NCBI RefSeq assembly: GCF_020386635.1
Contig: NZ_CP081942.1
Coordinates: forward strand, 1,550,001 to 1,614,000
Direction of reading: 5' to 3'
Length of the DNA: 64,000 nt
From: Pseudomonas sp. MM211
GTDB taxonomy: Bacteria > Pseudomonadota > Gammaproteobacteria > Pseudomonadales > Pseudomonadaceae
Shown: in pieces, positions 26,228 to 34,725 of the stretch
How positions within the stretch are numbered: position 1 is the first letter of the stretch
Layout: every line of letters begins with the position of its first letter
Notes under the pieces: generated by a model
What the model saw: only the letters and a program-made list of their open reading frames with translations
What the model was told of the DNA's origin: nothing
Database searches by the model: none
Made by a program: the position numbers and the translations under genes

Positions 26228-27769
26228 TTACGCATACAGGCTCCAGTGCTGGGCACGGATGCGTAGCAGGCACAGGCGTAATTCGCCTTCCAGGGCGCGA
26301 TCTTCGATCAGCGGCGGGAAGTCTTCGCCCAGTTGCCCGCGCATGTCCGCCAGGGCTGCCGGCAAAACGGTGGCCTCGGCGCGCTGGCGCAACCACACGC
26401 CCTGGTTGGCAGCCAGCAGCGTGGCCGCGGCGACCTGTTCGGCTAGTTCCAGGCTGCGCAGGGCGTCGCGGGCGGCGATGGTGCCCATGCTCACCTTGTC
26501 CTGGTTGTGGCATTCGGTGGAGCGCGAGAATACGCTCGCCGGCATGGTGTTCTTCAGCGCTTCGGCCGTCCAGGCGCTGGCGCCGATCTGCACGGCCTTG
26601 AAGCCATGGTTGATCATCGCGGTTTCCGTTGGGGCGCCGGATAGATTGCTTGGCAGGCCGTGGTTGTAACGGGTGTCGACCAGCAGGGCGAGTTGACGGT
26701 CGAGCAGGTCGGCGAGGTTGCCGATCAGGTTCTTCAAGCTGTCCATGGCAAAGGCGATATGCCCGCCGTAGAAGTGCCCACCATGCAGCACGCGCTCTTC
26801 ATCGGGATCGATCAGTGGGTTGTCGTTGGCGCTGTTCAGCTCGGTTTCGATGAACTGGCGCAGCAGCCCTAGGCTGTCGGCCAGCACGCCAAGCACGTGC
26901 GGTGCGCAGCGGATCGAGTAGCGATCCTGCAGGCGATGCAGCGGCGCGGTCGGCGCGTCGATGGCCAGATCCTGGCGAATCCAGGCGGCGACCTGATTCT
27001 GGCCCGGGTGCGGTTTGGCGGCGAACAGGCGTTCGTCGAAGTGCTCCGGGTTGCCCTGCAGGGCGATCACGTTGAGCGCGGTGATGCGCGTCGCCAGCTT
27101 GAGCAGGTAATCGGCACGGGAATAGGCCTGGCAGGCCAGGGCGGTCATCACCGCGGTGCCGTTCATCAGCGCCAGCGCTTCCTTGGGGCGCAGCACCAGC
27201 GGCGTCCAGCCCAGCTCGGCGTGCACGTCAGCGGCGCTGCGGCGCTCGCCGCGATACATCACCTCGCGCTCGCCACACAGGGTCGCAGCAATGTAGGACA
27301 GTGGCGTCAGGTCGCCACTGGCGCCCACCGAGCCCTCTTCCGGGATCAGCGGCAGCACGTCATGTTCGATGAACGCCTGCAGGCGCTCCAGCAGCTCCAG
27401 GCGCACCCCGGACATGCCCTGGCACAGCGACTGCAAACGAGCAGCCAGCACTGCACGGGTGGCCTGCTCGTCGAGCAGCTTGCCCAGGCCGCAGCCGTGG
27501 AAGGTATACAGATGACGCGGCAACGCCTCGACCTGATGCAGCGGCACGGCCACTACGCAGGAGTCGCCATAGCCGGTGGTGATGCCGTAGATCATGCCTT
27601 CGCGGTCGAGCAGGCTGTCGACGAAGCGTGCGCCGCGGCCGATGCGATCGCGCCATTCGGCACTGCCATCCAGCTCGCCGCGCGCACTGCGCTGGGCCAG
27701 GCCGACGATCTGTTCAAGACGCAGCGGCTGAGCGCCGAAGGTCACCGTTTCAGGCTGATTGGTTGTCAT
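26228..27769 (-). CDS. Aromatic amino acid ammonia-lyase (HAL/PAL/TAL family)
   Basis: 513-residue lyase that removes ammonia from an aromatic amino acid through the self-made MIO group. The MIO triad Ala150-Ser151-Gly152 is present in GSVGASGDLTPL, and the catalytic Tyr61 is in YGITTGYG. The substrate-selection pair reads Phe90-His91, in HLYTFHGCG, where TAL has His-Leu, PAL Phe-Leu and many HAL Ser-His. In flexirubin and related clusters a tyrosine ammonia-lyase supplies 4-coumarate as aryl starter; that is its likely role here. Start 27769 follows the acyltransferase with a 20-base overlap. Confidence 0.88.
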   Translation of the reverse strand: MTTNQPETVTFGAQPLRLEQIVGLAQRSARGELDGSAEWRDRIGRGARFVDSLLDREGMIYGITTGYGDSCVVAVPLHQVEALPRHLYTFHGCGLGKLLDEQATRAVLAARLQSLCQGMSGVRLELLERLQAFIEHDVLPLIPEEGSVGASGDLTPLSYIAATLCGEREVMYRGERRSAADVHAELGWTPLVLRPKEALALMNGTAVMTALACQAYSRADYLLKLATRITALNVIALQGNPEHFDERLFAAKPHPGQNQVAAWIRQDLAIDAPTAPLHRLQDRYSIRCAPHVLGVLADSLGLLRQFIETELNSANDNPLIDPDEERVLHGGHFYGGHIAFAMDSLKNLIGNLADLLDRQLALLVDTRYNHGLPSNLSGAPTETAMINHGFKAVQIGASAWTAEALKNTMPASVFSRSTECHNQDKVSMGTIAARDALRSLELAEQVAAATLLAANQGVWLRQRAEATVLPAALADMRGQLGEDFPPLIEDRALEGELRLCLLRIRAQHWSLYA

Positions 27770-28685
27770 GGTCGTTCCAGAACGGATAGAAATTGAACCA
27801 CTGCCGCGGGGCTTGCAGGCAGCGTTGGGCCAGGTGGTCGGCGTAGCGTTGTGCCCAGCCTTGGATGACCGCTTCGCGCTCACTGCGCTTCCACTGCACG
27901 GCATCGGTAAAGGGCTGCAGCATGACCTTGTAGCGGCCATCGATCTTCAGGCAATCGATCAGGTTGACCGGGCACTGCAGCAGCCCGGCGAGTAGCCAGG
28001 GGCCCTGAGGCAGCGGTGCCGACTGGCCGAGAAAGTCCACGTTCACCGTACGCTCGCCGTGCAGTGGCACGCGGTCGCCGGCAATCGCCAGCCATTCGCC
28101 GCGCTCCAGGTGATCTGCGAGGCGCATCATCACCGCCGGATCCAGCTCGCTGACCTGAATCAGCCGCAGGTTGTTGGCGCCGGTTTCCTTGAGCAGGCGA
28201 TTGAACTGCTCGGCATGCCGGGTGTGAACGAGCACGTTCATGCGCACCTGGGCGCTCAGCTCGGCCAGGGCGCGGCATACTTCGAGATTACCGAGGTGGG
28301 CGCCGACCAATAGCTGGCCGCGTGTTCCGCTCATCTGGCCGTGCAGGCCGTGCGGATCGATCAGCTCGATATCGCTGAAATTTAGGCGGCCGCTCCATAC
28401 GTCCAGCTTGTCCAGCAGGCTGTCGGCGAAAGCCATGAACTGGGCGAATACCGAGCGACGGGTCGGGCGCAGCTCAGGGCGGCCGCTCCAGCTTGCGAGG
28501 TTGTTCTGATACTGGCGAACGCTACGCCGCGCCTTGGCGCCAAACAGGAAAAAGTAAGCGACGATCAGGTGCAGCAACGGGCTCAGCGCACGGCGACCCA
28601 GGTAGCGGGAGGCCAGGGCGGTGAATTTCATCAGGGCGAAACTGCCGCGCTCGCGCTGGCCGGCCCAATGCCTGCTGCGATCCAT
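27750..28685 (-). CDS. Lipid A acyltransferase-like protein (HtrB/LpxL fold)
   Basis: 311-residue membrane-associated acyltransferase. The N-terminus HWAGQRERGS is the typical beginning of the polyene-cluster acyltransferases, followed by a hydrophobic stretch (LSPLLHLIVAYFFLFGAKA). The LpxL-like motif LLVGAHLGNLEVCRAL carries the H-x4-E site and is followed by AIAGDRVPL. Its start overlaps the glycosyltransferase stop by one base. It probably transfers the polyene or a fatty acyl chain onto the glycosylated lipid product. Confidence 0.87.
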   Translation of the reverse strand: MDRSRHWAGQRERGSFALMKFTALASRYLGRRALSPLLHLIVAYFFLFGAKARRSVRQYQNNLASWSGRPELRPTRRSVFAQFMAFADSLLDKLDVWSGRLNFSDIELIDPHGLHGQMSGTRGQLLVGAHLGNLEVCRALAELSAQVRMNVLVHTRHAEQFNRLLKETGANNLRLIQVSELDPAVMMRLADHLERGEWLAIAGDRVPLHGERTVNVDFLGQSAPLPQGPWLLAGLLQCPVNLIDCLKIDGRYKVMLQPFTDAVQWKRSEREAVIQGWAQRYADHLAQRCLQAPRQWFNFYPFWNDHDNQSA

Positions 28686-29434
28686 CAGCGCCACCGCCGG
28701 TAGAGCAGCCAGGGCGCCCGGCAGAGCATGCCGAAGAACAGCCGCGCATGCATTTTCGAGATCAGCACGTTGTCCTGCCACAGGCGGAAGTGCGAGATGC
28801 CGTCCGCAGGGTAGTGCACACGAGTCGGCAGCCAGCGCATGGGCTGCCCGCGCCAGGACAGGCGCACGAGAATTTCCGAGTCGAAATCCATGCGCTTGCC
28901 GAGTTTCGCCGAGTCGATCAGCGCCACGCTGGCAACCAGCGGGTAGACACGAAAGCCGCACATGGAATCGCGGATCTGCAGCGACAGGCTGTTGATCCAC
29001 ACCCACACGTGAGTCAGGTAGCGGGCGTAAAGGCGGCCCTTAGGCACGCTGGCGTCGTACTGCGGGTAGCCGCAGACAATCGCTTCGGGATGGGTGCGGG
29101 ATTCGTCGAGAAAGGCCTGTACCGCCAGCAGATCGTGCTGACCGTCGGCGTCCACTTGCAGGGCATGGCTGAAACCCAGGCGCTGCGCCTCGCGCAGGCC
29201 GGCCATTACCGCGCCGCCCTTGCCTTGGTTGTCCGCTAGGCGCAAGAGGTGGACATCGGCTTGCTTGGCCAACTCGTCCATCACCGCAGCACAGCTCGGG
29301 CTGGATGCATCATCGACCAGCACGCAAGGCAAGCCGGCGTCGAGCAGCGCGGTCACCACGTTGGGCAGCGGCCCTTCATGGTTGTACACCGGGATCAGCG
29401 CGCAAGGGCGATGAACGGCTGCAATCGGCGTCAT
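28685..29434 (-). CDS. Family 2 glycosyltransferase
   Basis: 249-residue GT-A fold glycosyltransferase. The N-terminal CALIPVYNHEGPLPNVV is typical of GT2. The metal-binding DxD motif is in LQVDADGQHDLLA, and the acceptor/base region reads DFDSEILVRLSWRG. The family resembles dolichol-phosphate-mannose synthase-like enzymes. In aryl polyene loci this gene precedes the HtrB-like acyltransferase, as here. Coupled by ATGA to the AMP-ligase gene before it. Confidence 0.88.
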   Translation of the reverse strand: MTPIAAVHRPCALIPVYNHEGPLPNVVTALLDAGLPCVLVDDASSPSCAAVMDELAKQADVHLLRLADNQGKGGAVMAGLREAQRLGFSHALQVDADGQHDLLAVQAFLDESRTHPEAIVCGYPQYDASVPKGRLYARYLTHVWVWINSLSLQIRDSMCGFRVYPLVASVALIDSAKLGKRMDFDSEILVRLSWRGQPMRWLPTRVHYPADGISHFRLWQDNVLISKMHARLFFGMLCRAPWLLYRRWR

Positions 29435-31089
29435 GGCGCGGCCTTGAGCAGGATGCGGCCGGAGGAGCAACTGGCCTCGCCGTTGCGGAAGGTGAAGTAC
29501 AGCTTGTTGCGCTCGGCGTCGAAGCGCAGGGTCAGTTGCAGGCGGTCGCCAGGGCGCACCAGTTGCTGGAACTTGAGCACTTCCATGCCGCCGAACAATG
29601 GCGGCAGATCGCTGATCAGGGTGCGCGCGAGCTGCTGCGCCCAATCGATCTGCACCACGCCAGGAAGCACCGGCGTGCCTGGAAAGTGACCGCTGAAATG
29701 CGCCAGATCCAGGGGCACGTCCAGCTCCAGATGCCACTCGCCTTGCTCTTCCCGCGCGCTGATTGGCTCGACCCGCGTGGGGCGATCGGCGGCCAGCAGG
29801 TCGTTGACCTGTGCCTGACCCAGCTTGCCCTGGCTGCTGTACGGCAGATGGGGCAGCAGGCGCCAGCGGCGTGGCAGGGCGATGGTCTCGCAATGGCCGG
29901 CCAGGTGCTGGCGCAGGCCCTCGGTCAGATGACGGCGGCCCTGGTTGCGCAGCACGTGCAGGCCTTCGGGAGACAGCGCCACCAATGCGCCGAGAAAGGC
30001 ACGGCCCTGCTGCAATACACCCAGGCGTGCCTCAACGACCCAGTCGTGCAGCGCCAGGGCCTGTTCCAGCAGGGGCAGGGAAATGCGTTTTTCTTCCAGC
30101 TTGACGATGCGATCCAGGCGCGCGCCGAGAATGAAGCGGCCATCGGCGTCGATTTGCGCGGCGTCGGCCATCTGTTCCCAGTGCCCGGCGGGCAGATAAG
30201 GCGAGCTCAGGCGCAGTGCGCCTTCGTCGTTCAGCTCGAGCCTTACGTCAGCGAAAGGCAGCCAGTGTTCGCCACCCTGACGCCAGGCGATGCCGCCGGT
30301 TTCCGAGCTGCCGTAGATTTCCGTCGGCCACTGGCCCAGACGCTGCTGCACGGAGGCGGCCGCCTCGGCTGGCAATGCGCCGCCAGAAGAAAACACCTGG
30401 CGTACGCGGCTCAGTGCCGGCCAGTCCAGGTTGTCGCCCATGCGCTTGAGCAGCGCCGGGCTGGTGATCCAGGCGAAAGCCGGGTGGGGCAGGCTGGCCA
30501 GTTGCAGGTCTTCAGGGAAGGGCAGTGCCCTGGGCAGAAATACCCGTCCGGCGCACAGTGGCCAGAGTACGCGGAACAGCAGCCCGTAGATGTGCTGGGC
30601 GGCCACGCTGCCGATGATCAGCGCATCGCCGAGGCGCTCGCCCCACAGGTTCTCCAGTGCCTGCACTTCGTTGGCCAGTTGGCCGAGGCTCTTGTCGATC
30701 AGCTTGGGTTCGCCACTGGAGCCCGATGTGCACAGGGTCAGGCGGCAGCGCTCGCGATCCAGCGGGCGAGCGGCCAGCGGGGCGGCGGCCATGGAATCAT
30801 CGAGGCGCTCCAGCCACAGGTCGACCTGGGCACCAAGGCGCTGGCGCGTCTGTTGCTGGGCATCGGCAGGCAGCAGCACGTGAATGTCGGCCTGCCAGGC
30901 AGCGAGCAGGGCGATGGCCAGTTCGGAGGCGTCCTCCAGGTGCAGCGCAACGTGCTTCACGCCTGCGCTCTGCCACTGCGCCGCCAGGCTCAGTGCGCGT
31001 TGACACAGCTGCGCGTGATCGAGCGCTGGGGTTACCGGGCGGCTGGCATCCGCCTCCAGCAGCAGGTTTTCGAGGCTAAGCCAGTTCAT
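29431..31089 (-). CDS. AMP-ligase fused to a C-terminal hot-dog dehydratase domain (ApeH-ApeI-like)
   Basis: 552 residues with two parts. Residues 1-445 form an acyl-adenylate ligase: P-loop-like LTLCTSGSSGEPKLIDKS, EIYGSSETGGIAWR and a C-terminal GARLDRIVKLEEKRIS motif. Residues about 450-552 form a hot-dog domain with HFSGHFPGTPVLPGVVQIDW, matching ApeI/FabA-like dehydratases. The ligase would activate coumarate or hydroxybenzoate for loading on an ACP. In E. coli these two functions are separate genes. Start 31089 gives MNWLSLENLL and follows the upstream gene with a 4-base overlap. Confidence 0.88.
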   Translation of the reverse strand: MNWLSLENLLLEADASRPVTPALDHAQLCQRALSLAAQWQSAGVKHVALHLEDASELAIALLAAWQADIHVLLPADAQQQTRQRLGAQVDLWLERLDDSMAAAPLAARPLDRERCRLTLCTSGSSGEPKLIDKSLGQLANEVQALENLWGERLGDALIIGSVAAQHIYGLLFRVLWPLCAGRVFLPRALPFPEDLQLASLPHPAFAWITSPALLKRMGDNLDWPALSRVRQVFSSGGALPAEAAASVQQRLGQWPTEIYGSSETGGIAWRQGGEHWLPFADVRLELNDEGALRLSSPYLPAGHWEQMADAAQIDADGRFILGARLDRIVKLEEKRISLPLLEQALALHDWVVEARLGVLQQGRAFLGALVALSPEGLHVLRNQGRRHLTEGLRQHLAGHCETIALPRRWRLLPHLPYSSQGKLGQAQVNDLLAADRPTRVEPISAREEQGEWHLELDVPLDLAHFSGHFPGTPVLPGVVQIDWAQQLARTLISDLPPLFGGMEVLKFQQLVRPGDRLQLTLRFDAERNKLYFTFRNGEASCSSGRILLKAAP

Positions 31090-31631
31090 GCGAATCTCCT
31101 TACACGTTGACGCACCAACCATTCGCCGGCGAATAGCAGGCCCATCAGGAGGTAGGAAATCAGCCCGGTGTAGAGCGCCCACCAGGACAGCGGCGCCCAC
31201 AGGTTCAGGGCTACCACGACCAAGCCGTTGGCGAGCAGAAAAATGGCCCACACTTCGGTCACCCGGCGCGTGTAACGCACCGCGACCTCTGGCAACTCGG
31301 GTTCGTGCAGGCGTGCCAGGCGTTCGGCCATCGGCATGCCGATCTTCAGGCTGCTGGCGAACAGCACCAGTAACAGCGCGCTGACTAATACCGGATACCA
31401 GCGCAGCAGCGCCGGCTCGTCAGCCAGGGCGAGCAGCAGGCAAAACACCAGCACCGCGCCGGTCATGCGGCGGCTGTTACGGTCGTGCGGGTTGCTGAGC
31501 AGGCGCGCCAGCCAAAGGCCGCCGAGCAGCCCGGCGAACAACGCCGGTGAAAGGTGGCCCGCGCCGAAATACACGGCGAACGGATAGGCCACACTGACCA
31601 GCGCTACCAGCAGGCCAAGCAGACGGCTCAT
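31086..31631 (-). CDS. Small polytopic membrane protein of the polyene cluster (COG4648-like)
   Basis: 181 residues with five or six hydrophobic helices and conserved-looking loops (SNPHDRNSRRMTGAVLV; RYTRRVTEVWAIFLL). Proteins of this type occur in aryl polyene clusters between ACP and ligase genes. Enzymatic role unknown; possibly a scaffold for the assembly line at the membrane. Overlaps by four bases on both sides. Confidence 0.82.
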   Translation of the reverse strand: MSRLLGLLVALVSVAYPFAVYFGAGHLSPALFAGLLGGLWLARLLSNPHDRNSRRMTGAVLVFCLLLALADEPALLRWYPVLVSALLLVLFASSLKIGMPMAERLARLHEPELPEVAVRYTRRVTEVWAIFLLANGLVVVALNLWAPLSWWALYTGLISYLLMGLLFAGEWLVRQRVRRFA

Positions 31632-31885
31632 GCGGGTTCCGCGTTGACCAGCTGATACACCGCTTCGACCACGTCACCGACGGTACGCACCGACTTGAAC
31701 GCTTCGGCGGCAATCTTCTTGCCGGTCTGGCGCTTGATATGGTCGATCAGGTCGACAGCATCGATGCTGTCGATTTCCAGGTCTTCGTAGAGATTGGCGT
31801 CCAGGCTGATCCGCTCGGGGCTCAGCTCGAACAGCTCCACCAGAGCGTCGCGCAAGGTGGCGAAAATTTCGTCACGGGTTTGCAT
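31628..31885 (-). CDS. Acyl carrier protein (aryl polyene, second ACP)
   Basis: 85-residue ACP. The phosphopantetheine Ser is in LEIDSIDAVDLIDH, preceded by the ELSPERISLDANLYEDL helix-loop. It lies 11 bases from the ACP gene before it, so the two carriers are made together. Two adjacent ACPs are a constant feature of aryl polyene clusters (ApeE/ApeF). Confidence 0.93.
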   Translation of the reverse strand: MQTRDEIFATLRDALVELFELSPERISLDANLYEDLEIDSIDAVDLIDHIKRQTGKKIAAEAFKSVRTVGDVVEAVYQLVNAEPA

Positions 31886-31896
31886 GGTGGTTGTCC

Positions 31897-32157
31897 TCAG
31901 GCTGCCTGGCGGCTGGCAACGAAGGCTGCCAGGCTGGCCACGTTGGCGAAATGGGTGCGGGTGTCCTTGGCTTCGGCATCGATCTTGATGCCGAAACGCT
32001 TCTGGATCGCCAGGCCCAGTTCCAGGGCGTCTACCGAATCGAGGCCTAGGCCTTCACCGAACAGGGTGAGGTCGTCGCCGATGTCCAGAGGGGTGATGTC
32101 TTCGAGTCCCAGAGAGTCGATGATCAGTTGTTTGATCTCAAGCTTTAGAGCGCTCAT
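31897..32157 (-). CDS. Acyl carrier protein (aryl polyene, first ACP)
   Basis: 86-residue ACP with modification site LGLDSVDALELGLAI. The start at 32157 (MSALKLEIKQL) overlaps the acyltransferase gene by 20 bases; a longer frame upstream is inside that gene. One ACP of the pair probably carries the aryl starter and growing polyene. Confidence 0.93.
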   Translation of the reverse strand: MSALKLEIKQLIIDSLGLEDITPLDIGDDLTLFGEGLGLDSVDALELGLAIQKRFGIKIDAEAKDTRTHFANVASLAAFVASRQAA

Positions 32158-32947
32158 CGCTTGCGAGCTCCTTAATGAAATGCTGATGCAAATGGTCGTT
32201 GAGTTTGCGAGATGCAACCGGTGCCGCGCCCATGGCAGCGAACTGCCCCGGGTCAATGTCCTGGCCCACCCGCAGGTGAACGTGAAAACGCCGCGCTGGA
32301 ATACGGTACCAGGGCTCCGCTTTGGTCAGTGTGGTAGGTGAGACGCTGATAACTACCGGGGTAATCACACGGGCGCCACGCAAGGCGATGGCCGCGGCGC
32401 CGCGATGGAACTCTGGTGGGCAGCCAGGCGTCGTGCGCGTGCCTTCCGGAAAGATCACCAGGGTCTGGCCTTGCTGCAATACGCCGGCCGCTTCGTCGAG
32501 CATGTCCATGCTGCCGCTGTTGCTGATGTAACCCGCTGAGCGGATCGGCCCACGCATGCAGGGGTTGTTCCACAGGCTTTGTTTCACCACGCAGTTGGCG
32601 TTGCGGGTAAAGGCGATGGTCACCACCACATCGATCAGCGAAGGGTGATTGGCAATGATCATCTGCCCGGGGCGGCCCAGGCGTTCGGCATTTTCGACTT
32701 CATAGGTGAGCACGCCACTGCGGTGCATGAATTTGACGAAGGTACGGAAATTCCAGCTCACCACTTGCCGGGCGCGGCGCTGATGGGCGGCGGCGTCGCC
32801 CGGTAGCAGAGACAAAGCCGGAAACACCAGCACACGCAGCATCACGCCGCCGATACCGAACAGGGTAAAGCTCGCCGCCGTGGCGATCAGCCGCCACCAG
32901 TAAGGCGCGCTGTAGCGCTTCACAGGCTTTTGTGTGACCAGATCCAT
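32138..32947 (-). CDS. 1-acylglycerol-3-phosphate acyltransferase-like protein (PlsC family)
   Basis: 269 residues with an N-terminal membrane helix (about 20-45). The PlsC catalytic motif HX4D is NHPSLID, and the acyl-acceptor motif is FPEGTRT. The start at 32947 (MDLVTQKPVKRYS) lies inside the preceding gene. Such acyltransferases are conserved in aryl polyene clusters and may attach the polyene chain to glycerol phosphate or a similar lipid head. Confidence 0.9.
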   Translation of the reverse strand: MDLVTQKPVKRYSAPYWWRLIATAASFTLFGIGGVMLRVLVFPALSLLPGDAAAHQRRARQVVSWNFRTFVKFMHRSGVLTYEVENAERLGRPGQMIIANHPSLIDVVVTIAFTRNANCVVKQSLWNNPCMRGPIRSAGYISNSGSMDMLDEAAGVLQQGQTLVIFPEGTRTTPGCPPEFHRGAAAIALRGARVITPVVISVSPTTLTKAEPWYRIPARRFHVHLRVGQDIDPGQFAAMGAAPVASRKLNDHLHQHFIKELASDERSKA

Positions 32948-33633
32948 TGGCGCTCTTTCCAGGTGTGTTCGAGGGTTGCGCAGCCATTGCACAGAGCTTG
33001 TATCAGGCTCAGTGGATGCGGCCACTGCGTGCGCGGGCCGGTGCCCGTGCGTAGCTGCAAGTCCCAGTCGTCGCCGGGCACCAGTAGTAAAGCCAGTGCG
33101 TAAGGGAACGGGACATCATCGATGAATGGGGCGTAAAGCTCCGGTTGCGCTTCCTCGCCAATCACCAGCAGCACGGCTGGCGCGCCATCGGCGAGTAGCG
33201 TGGCTGCCTCCAGCATGGCCATCTCCAGGCCATCGCCTTCGCCAGCCAGCGCGGTCATCTCGCTGGTGTCGCCGCGTAGGATCGACCACTGACCGATGAT
33301 CGCGTTGTGTACTGAAAGACTGAACTGCGTCGGCGACAGCGGCTCTGCTACTGCAAGGTCTTGAAGAATGGCCAGGCTTCGCGGCGTTTCGCCATGGCGC
33401 GAAGCGAATACCAGCGGCAGCGCCGAGTGACCCTCGGCAAGCGGCCAGGCGACCTGGAAAACCATGCGAGCCAGGCGGCTCAAGCGACGGCGTTGCAGGG
33501 CTGGCAGGAAGCTGACATCAGGCTGTTCGCCAGTATCGTGCAGGCGTTCGGGCGCCTTGCTCCAGGCGAGCCAGTCATCCGTACTGTCCAGGCCAGGAGC
33601 CCAGGCACGCCATTGATCAATCCTGAAATGCAT
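32920..33633 (-). CDS. Beta-ketoacyl synthase chain-length-factor-like protein
   Basis: 237 residues of the ketoacyl-synt_2 type. It starts FRIDQWRAWAPGLDSTDDW and contains PTQFSLSVHNAIIGQWSI, which aligns with the KS region before the nucleophile. No catalytic Cys or HGT motif follows. It is the first gene of the long polyene operon. In characterised clusters its homolog (ApeC-like) pairs with ApeO to set chain length. Start 33633 is the Met of MHFRID; an upstream extension of 22 residues is possible. Confidence 0.88.
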   Translation of the reverse strand: MHFRIDQWRAWAPGLDSTDDWLAWSKAPERLHDTGEQPDVSFLPALQRRRLSRLARMVFQVAWPLAEGHSALPLVFASRHGETPRSLAILQDLAVAEPLSPTQFSLSVHNAIIGQWSILRGDTSEMTALAGEGDGLEMAMLEAATLLADGAPAVLLVIGEEAQPELYAPFIDDVPFPYALALLLVPGDDWDLQLRTGTGPRTQWPHPLSLIQALCNGCATLEHTWKERQWIWSHKSL

Positions 33634-33865
33634 GTCTAGATGAAACTCTGCTTGGCCCGCCGGGCATTTCCTTGTCTGAACGACTGTCCTATGCGACAAG
33701 AGCCTGTCGATGGGGAGCTATGCTGCGCTGGCATTATCCGGGTGATAACTTGGCCTCGCAAACATTAAGTAGCGATTTTCTGATGTGTGACGCGTTTCTT
33801 CCCGCTTCTCACGACTGTCAAGAACATATGCCTAGTATCAATGTACTAGAGAGGAGGAGGTGCAG
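33634..33865. promoter_or_regulatory. Divergent regulatory region: polyene operon / parA-like gene
   Basis: 232 bases without a gene between the starts of the long minus-strand operon and the ParA-like gene. It is AT-richer than the flanks, and the promoters of both sides should lie here. A TTGACA hexamer is present on the minus strand at 33821-33816, but no good -10 follows at 16-18 bases. The ribosome site GGAGGAGG (33853-33860) fixes the parA start. No clear operator palindrome was found. Confidence 0.6.
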
Positions 33866-34636
33866 ATGCGGCGCGTAGTTTTCAATCAGAAGGGCGGAGT
33901 GGGCAAATCCAGCATTGCTTGCAATCTGGCCGCGGTAAGCGCCTCCCAAGGCTACCGGACACTGCTGGTCGATCTGGATGCTCAGGCTAATTCGTCCCAC
34001 TACCTGACCGGGTTGACTGGCGATGACATCCCCATGGGCATCGCCGATTTCTTCAAGCAGACCCTGTCCAGCGGGCTGACTGCCAAGAAGGGCAAAGTCG
34101 ATATCTACGAAACGCCCTTCGACAACCTGCACGTGATCACCGCCACCGCCGAGTTGGCGGAGCTGCAGCCCAAGCTGGAGCAGAAGCACAAGATCAACAA
34201 GCTGCGCAAACTGCTCGAGGAGCTTTCCGAGGACTACGAGCAGATCTATCTGGATACGCCGCCAGCGCTGAATTTCTATACCGTTTCCGCGTTGATCGCC
34301 GCCGATCGCGTGCTGATCCCCTTCGACTGCGACACCTTCTCGCGTAACGCCTTGTTCGGCCTGCTGCGCGAGATCGAAGAATTGAAGGAGGATCACAACG
34401 AAACGCTGGAAGTGGAAGGCATTGTGGTCAACCAGTTCCAGCCACGTGCGACGCTGCCGCAGCAACTGCTCGACGAACTGATCGCCGAAGGCCTGCCGGT
34501 GCTGCCGGTGAACCTGATGAGTTCGGTGAAGATGCGCGAATCACACCAGGCCTGTACGCCGCTGATCTATCTCGATCCGCGGCACAAGCTCACTCAGCAG
34601 TACGTCGCGCTGCACGACCTGCTGCAGCAACGCTGA
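33866..34636 (+). CDS. ParA-family ATPase
   Basis: 256-residue deviant-Walker ATPase with [11 protein letters not shown] at residues 6-16, [15 protein letters not shown] and the [13 protein letters not shown] motif B. It is not in the parAB-oriC setting and no parB follows, so it is an orphan ParA that may position another cell component. The ATG at 33866 lies five bases after GGAGGAGG; the frame-internal GTG at 33860 is part of that site. It diverges from the polyene operon. A CCCAGG/CCTGGG hairpin at 34648-34664 follows the gene, without a T run. Confidence 0.88.
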   Translation: MRRVVFNQKGGVGKSSIACNLAAVSASQGYRTLLVDLDAQANSSHYLTGLTGDDIPMGIADFFKQTLSSGLTAKKGKVDIYETPFDNLHVITATAELAELQPKLEQKHKINKLRKLLEELSEDYEQIYLDTPPALNFYTVSALIAADRVLIPFDCDTFSRNALFGLLREIEELKEDHNETLEVEGIVVNQFQPRATLPQQLLDELIAEGLPVLPVNLMSSVKMRESHQACTPLIYLDPRHKLTQQYVALHDLLQQR

Positions 34637-34725
34637 TCGCGGCGAAGCCCAGGGATTTCCTGGGTATCGCTGTGCTCAACCGCAGGCGACGGTGATGTTG
34701 CTCTGGTAGCCCGGCGCGCTGCCCG

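Noticed and set aside
25741..26256. Open frame of 171 codons with internal repeats (and a 457-codon frame on the other strand from 25296)
   Set aside because: It is translated REP repeat. The 123-bp period is divisible by three, which keeps frames open by chance.
33793..33821. TTGACA on the minus strand as promoter of the polyene operon
   Set aside because: No acceptable -10 hexamer lies 16-18 bases downstream; kept only as a note in the regulatory region.
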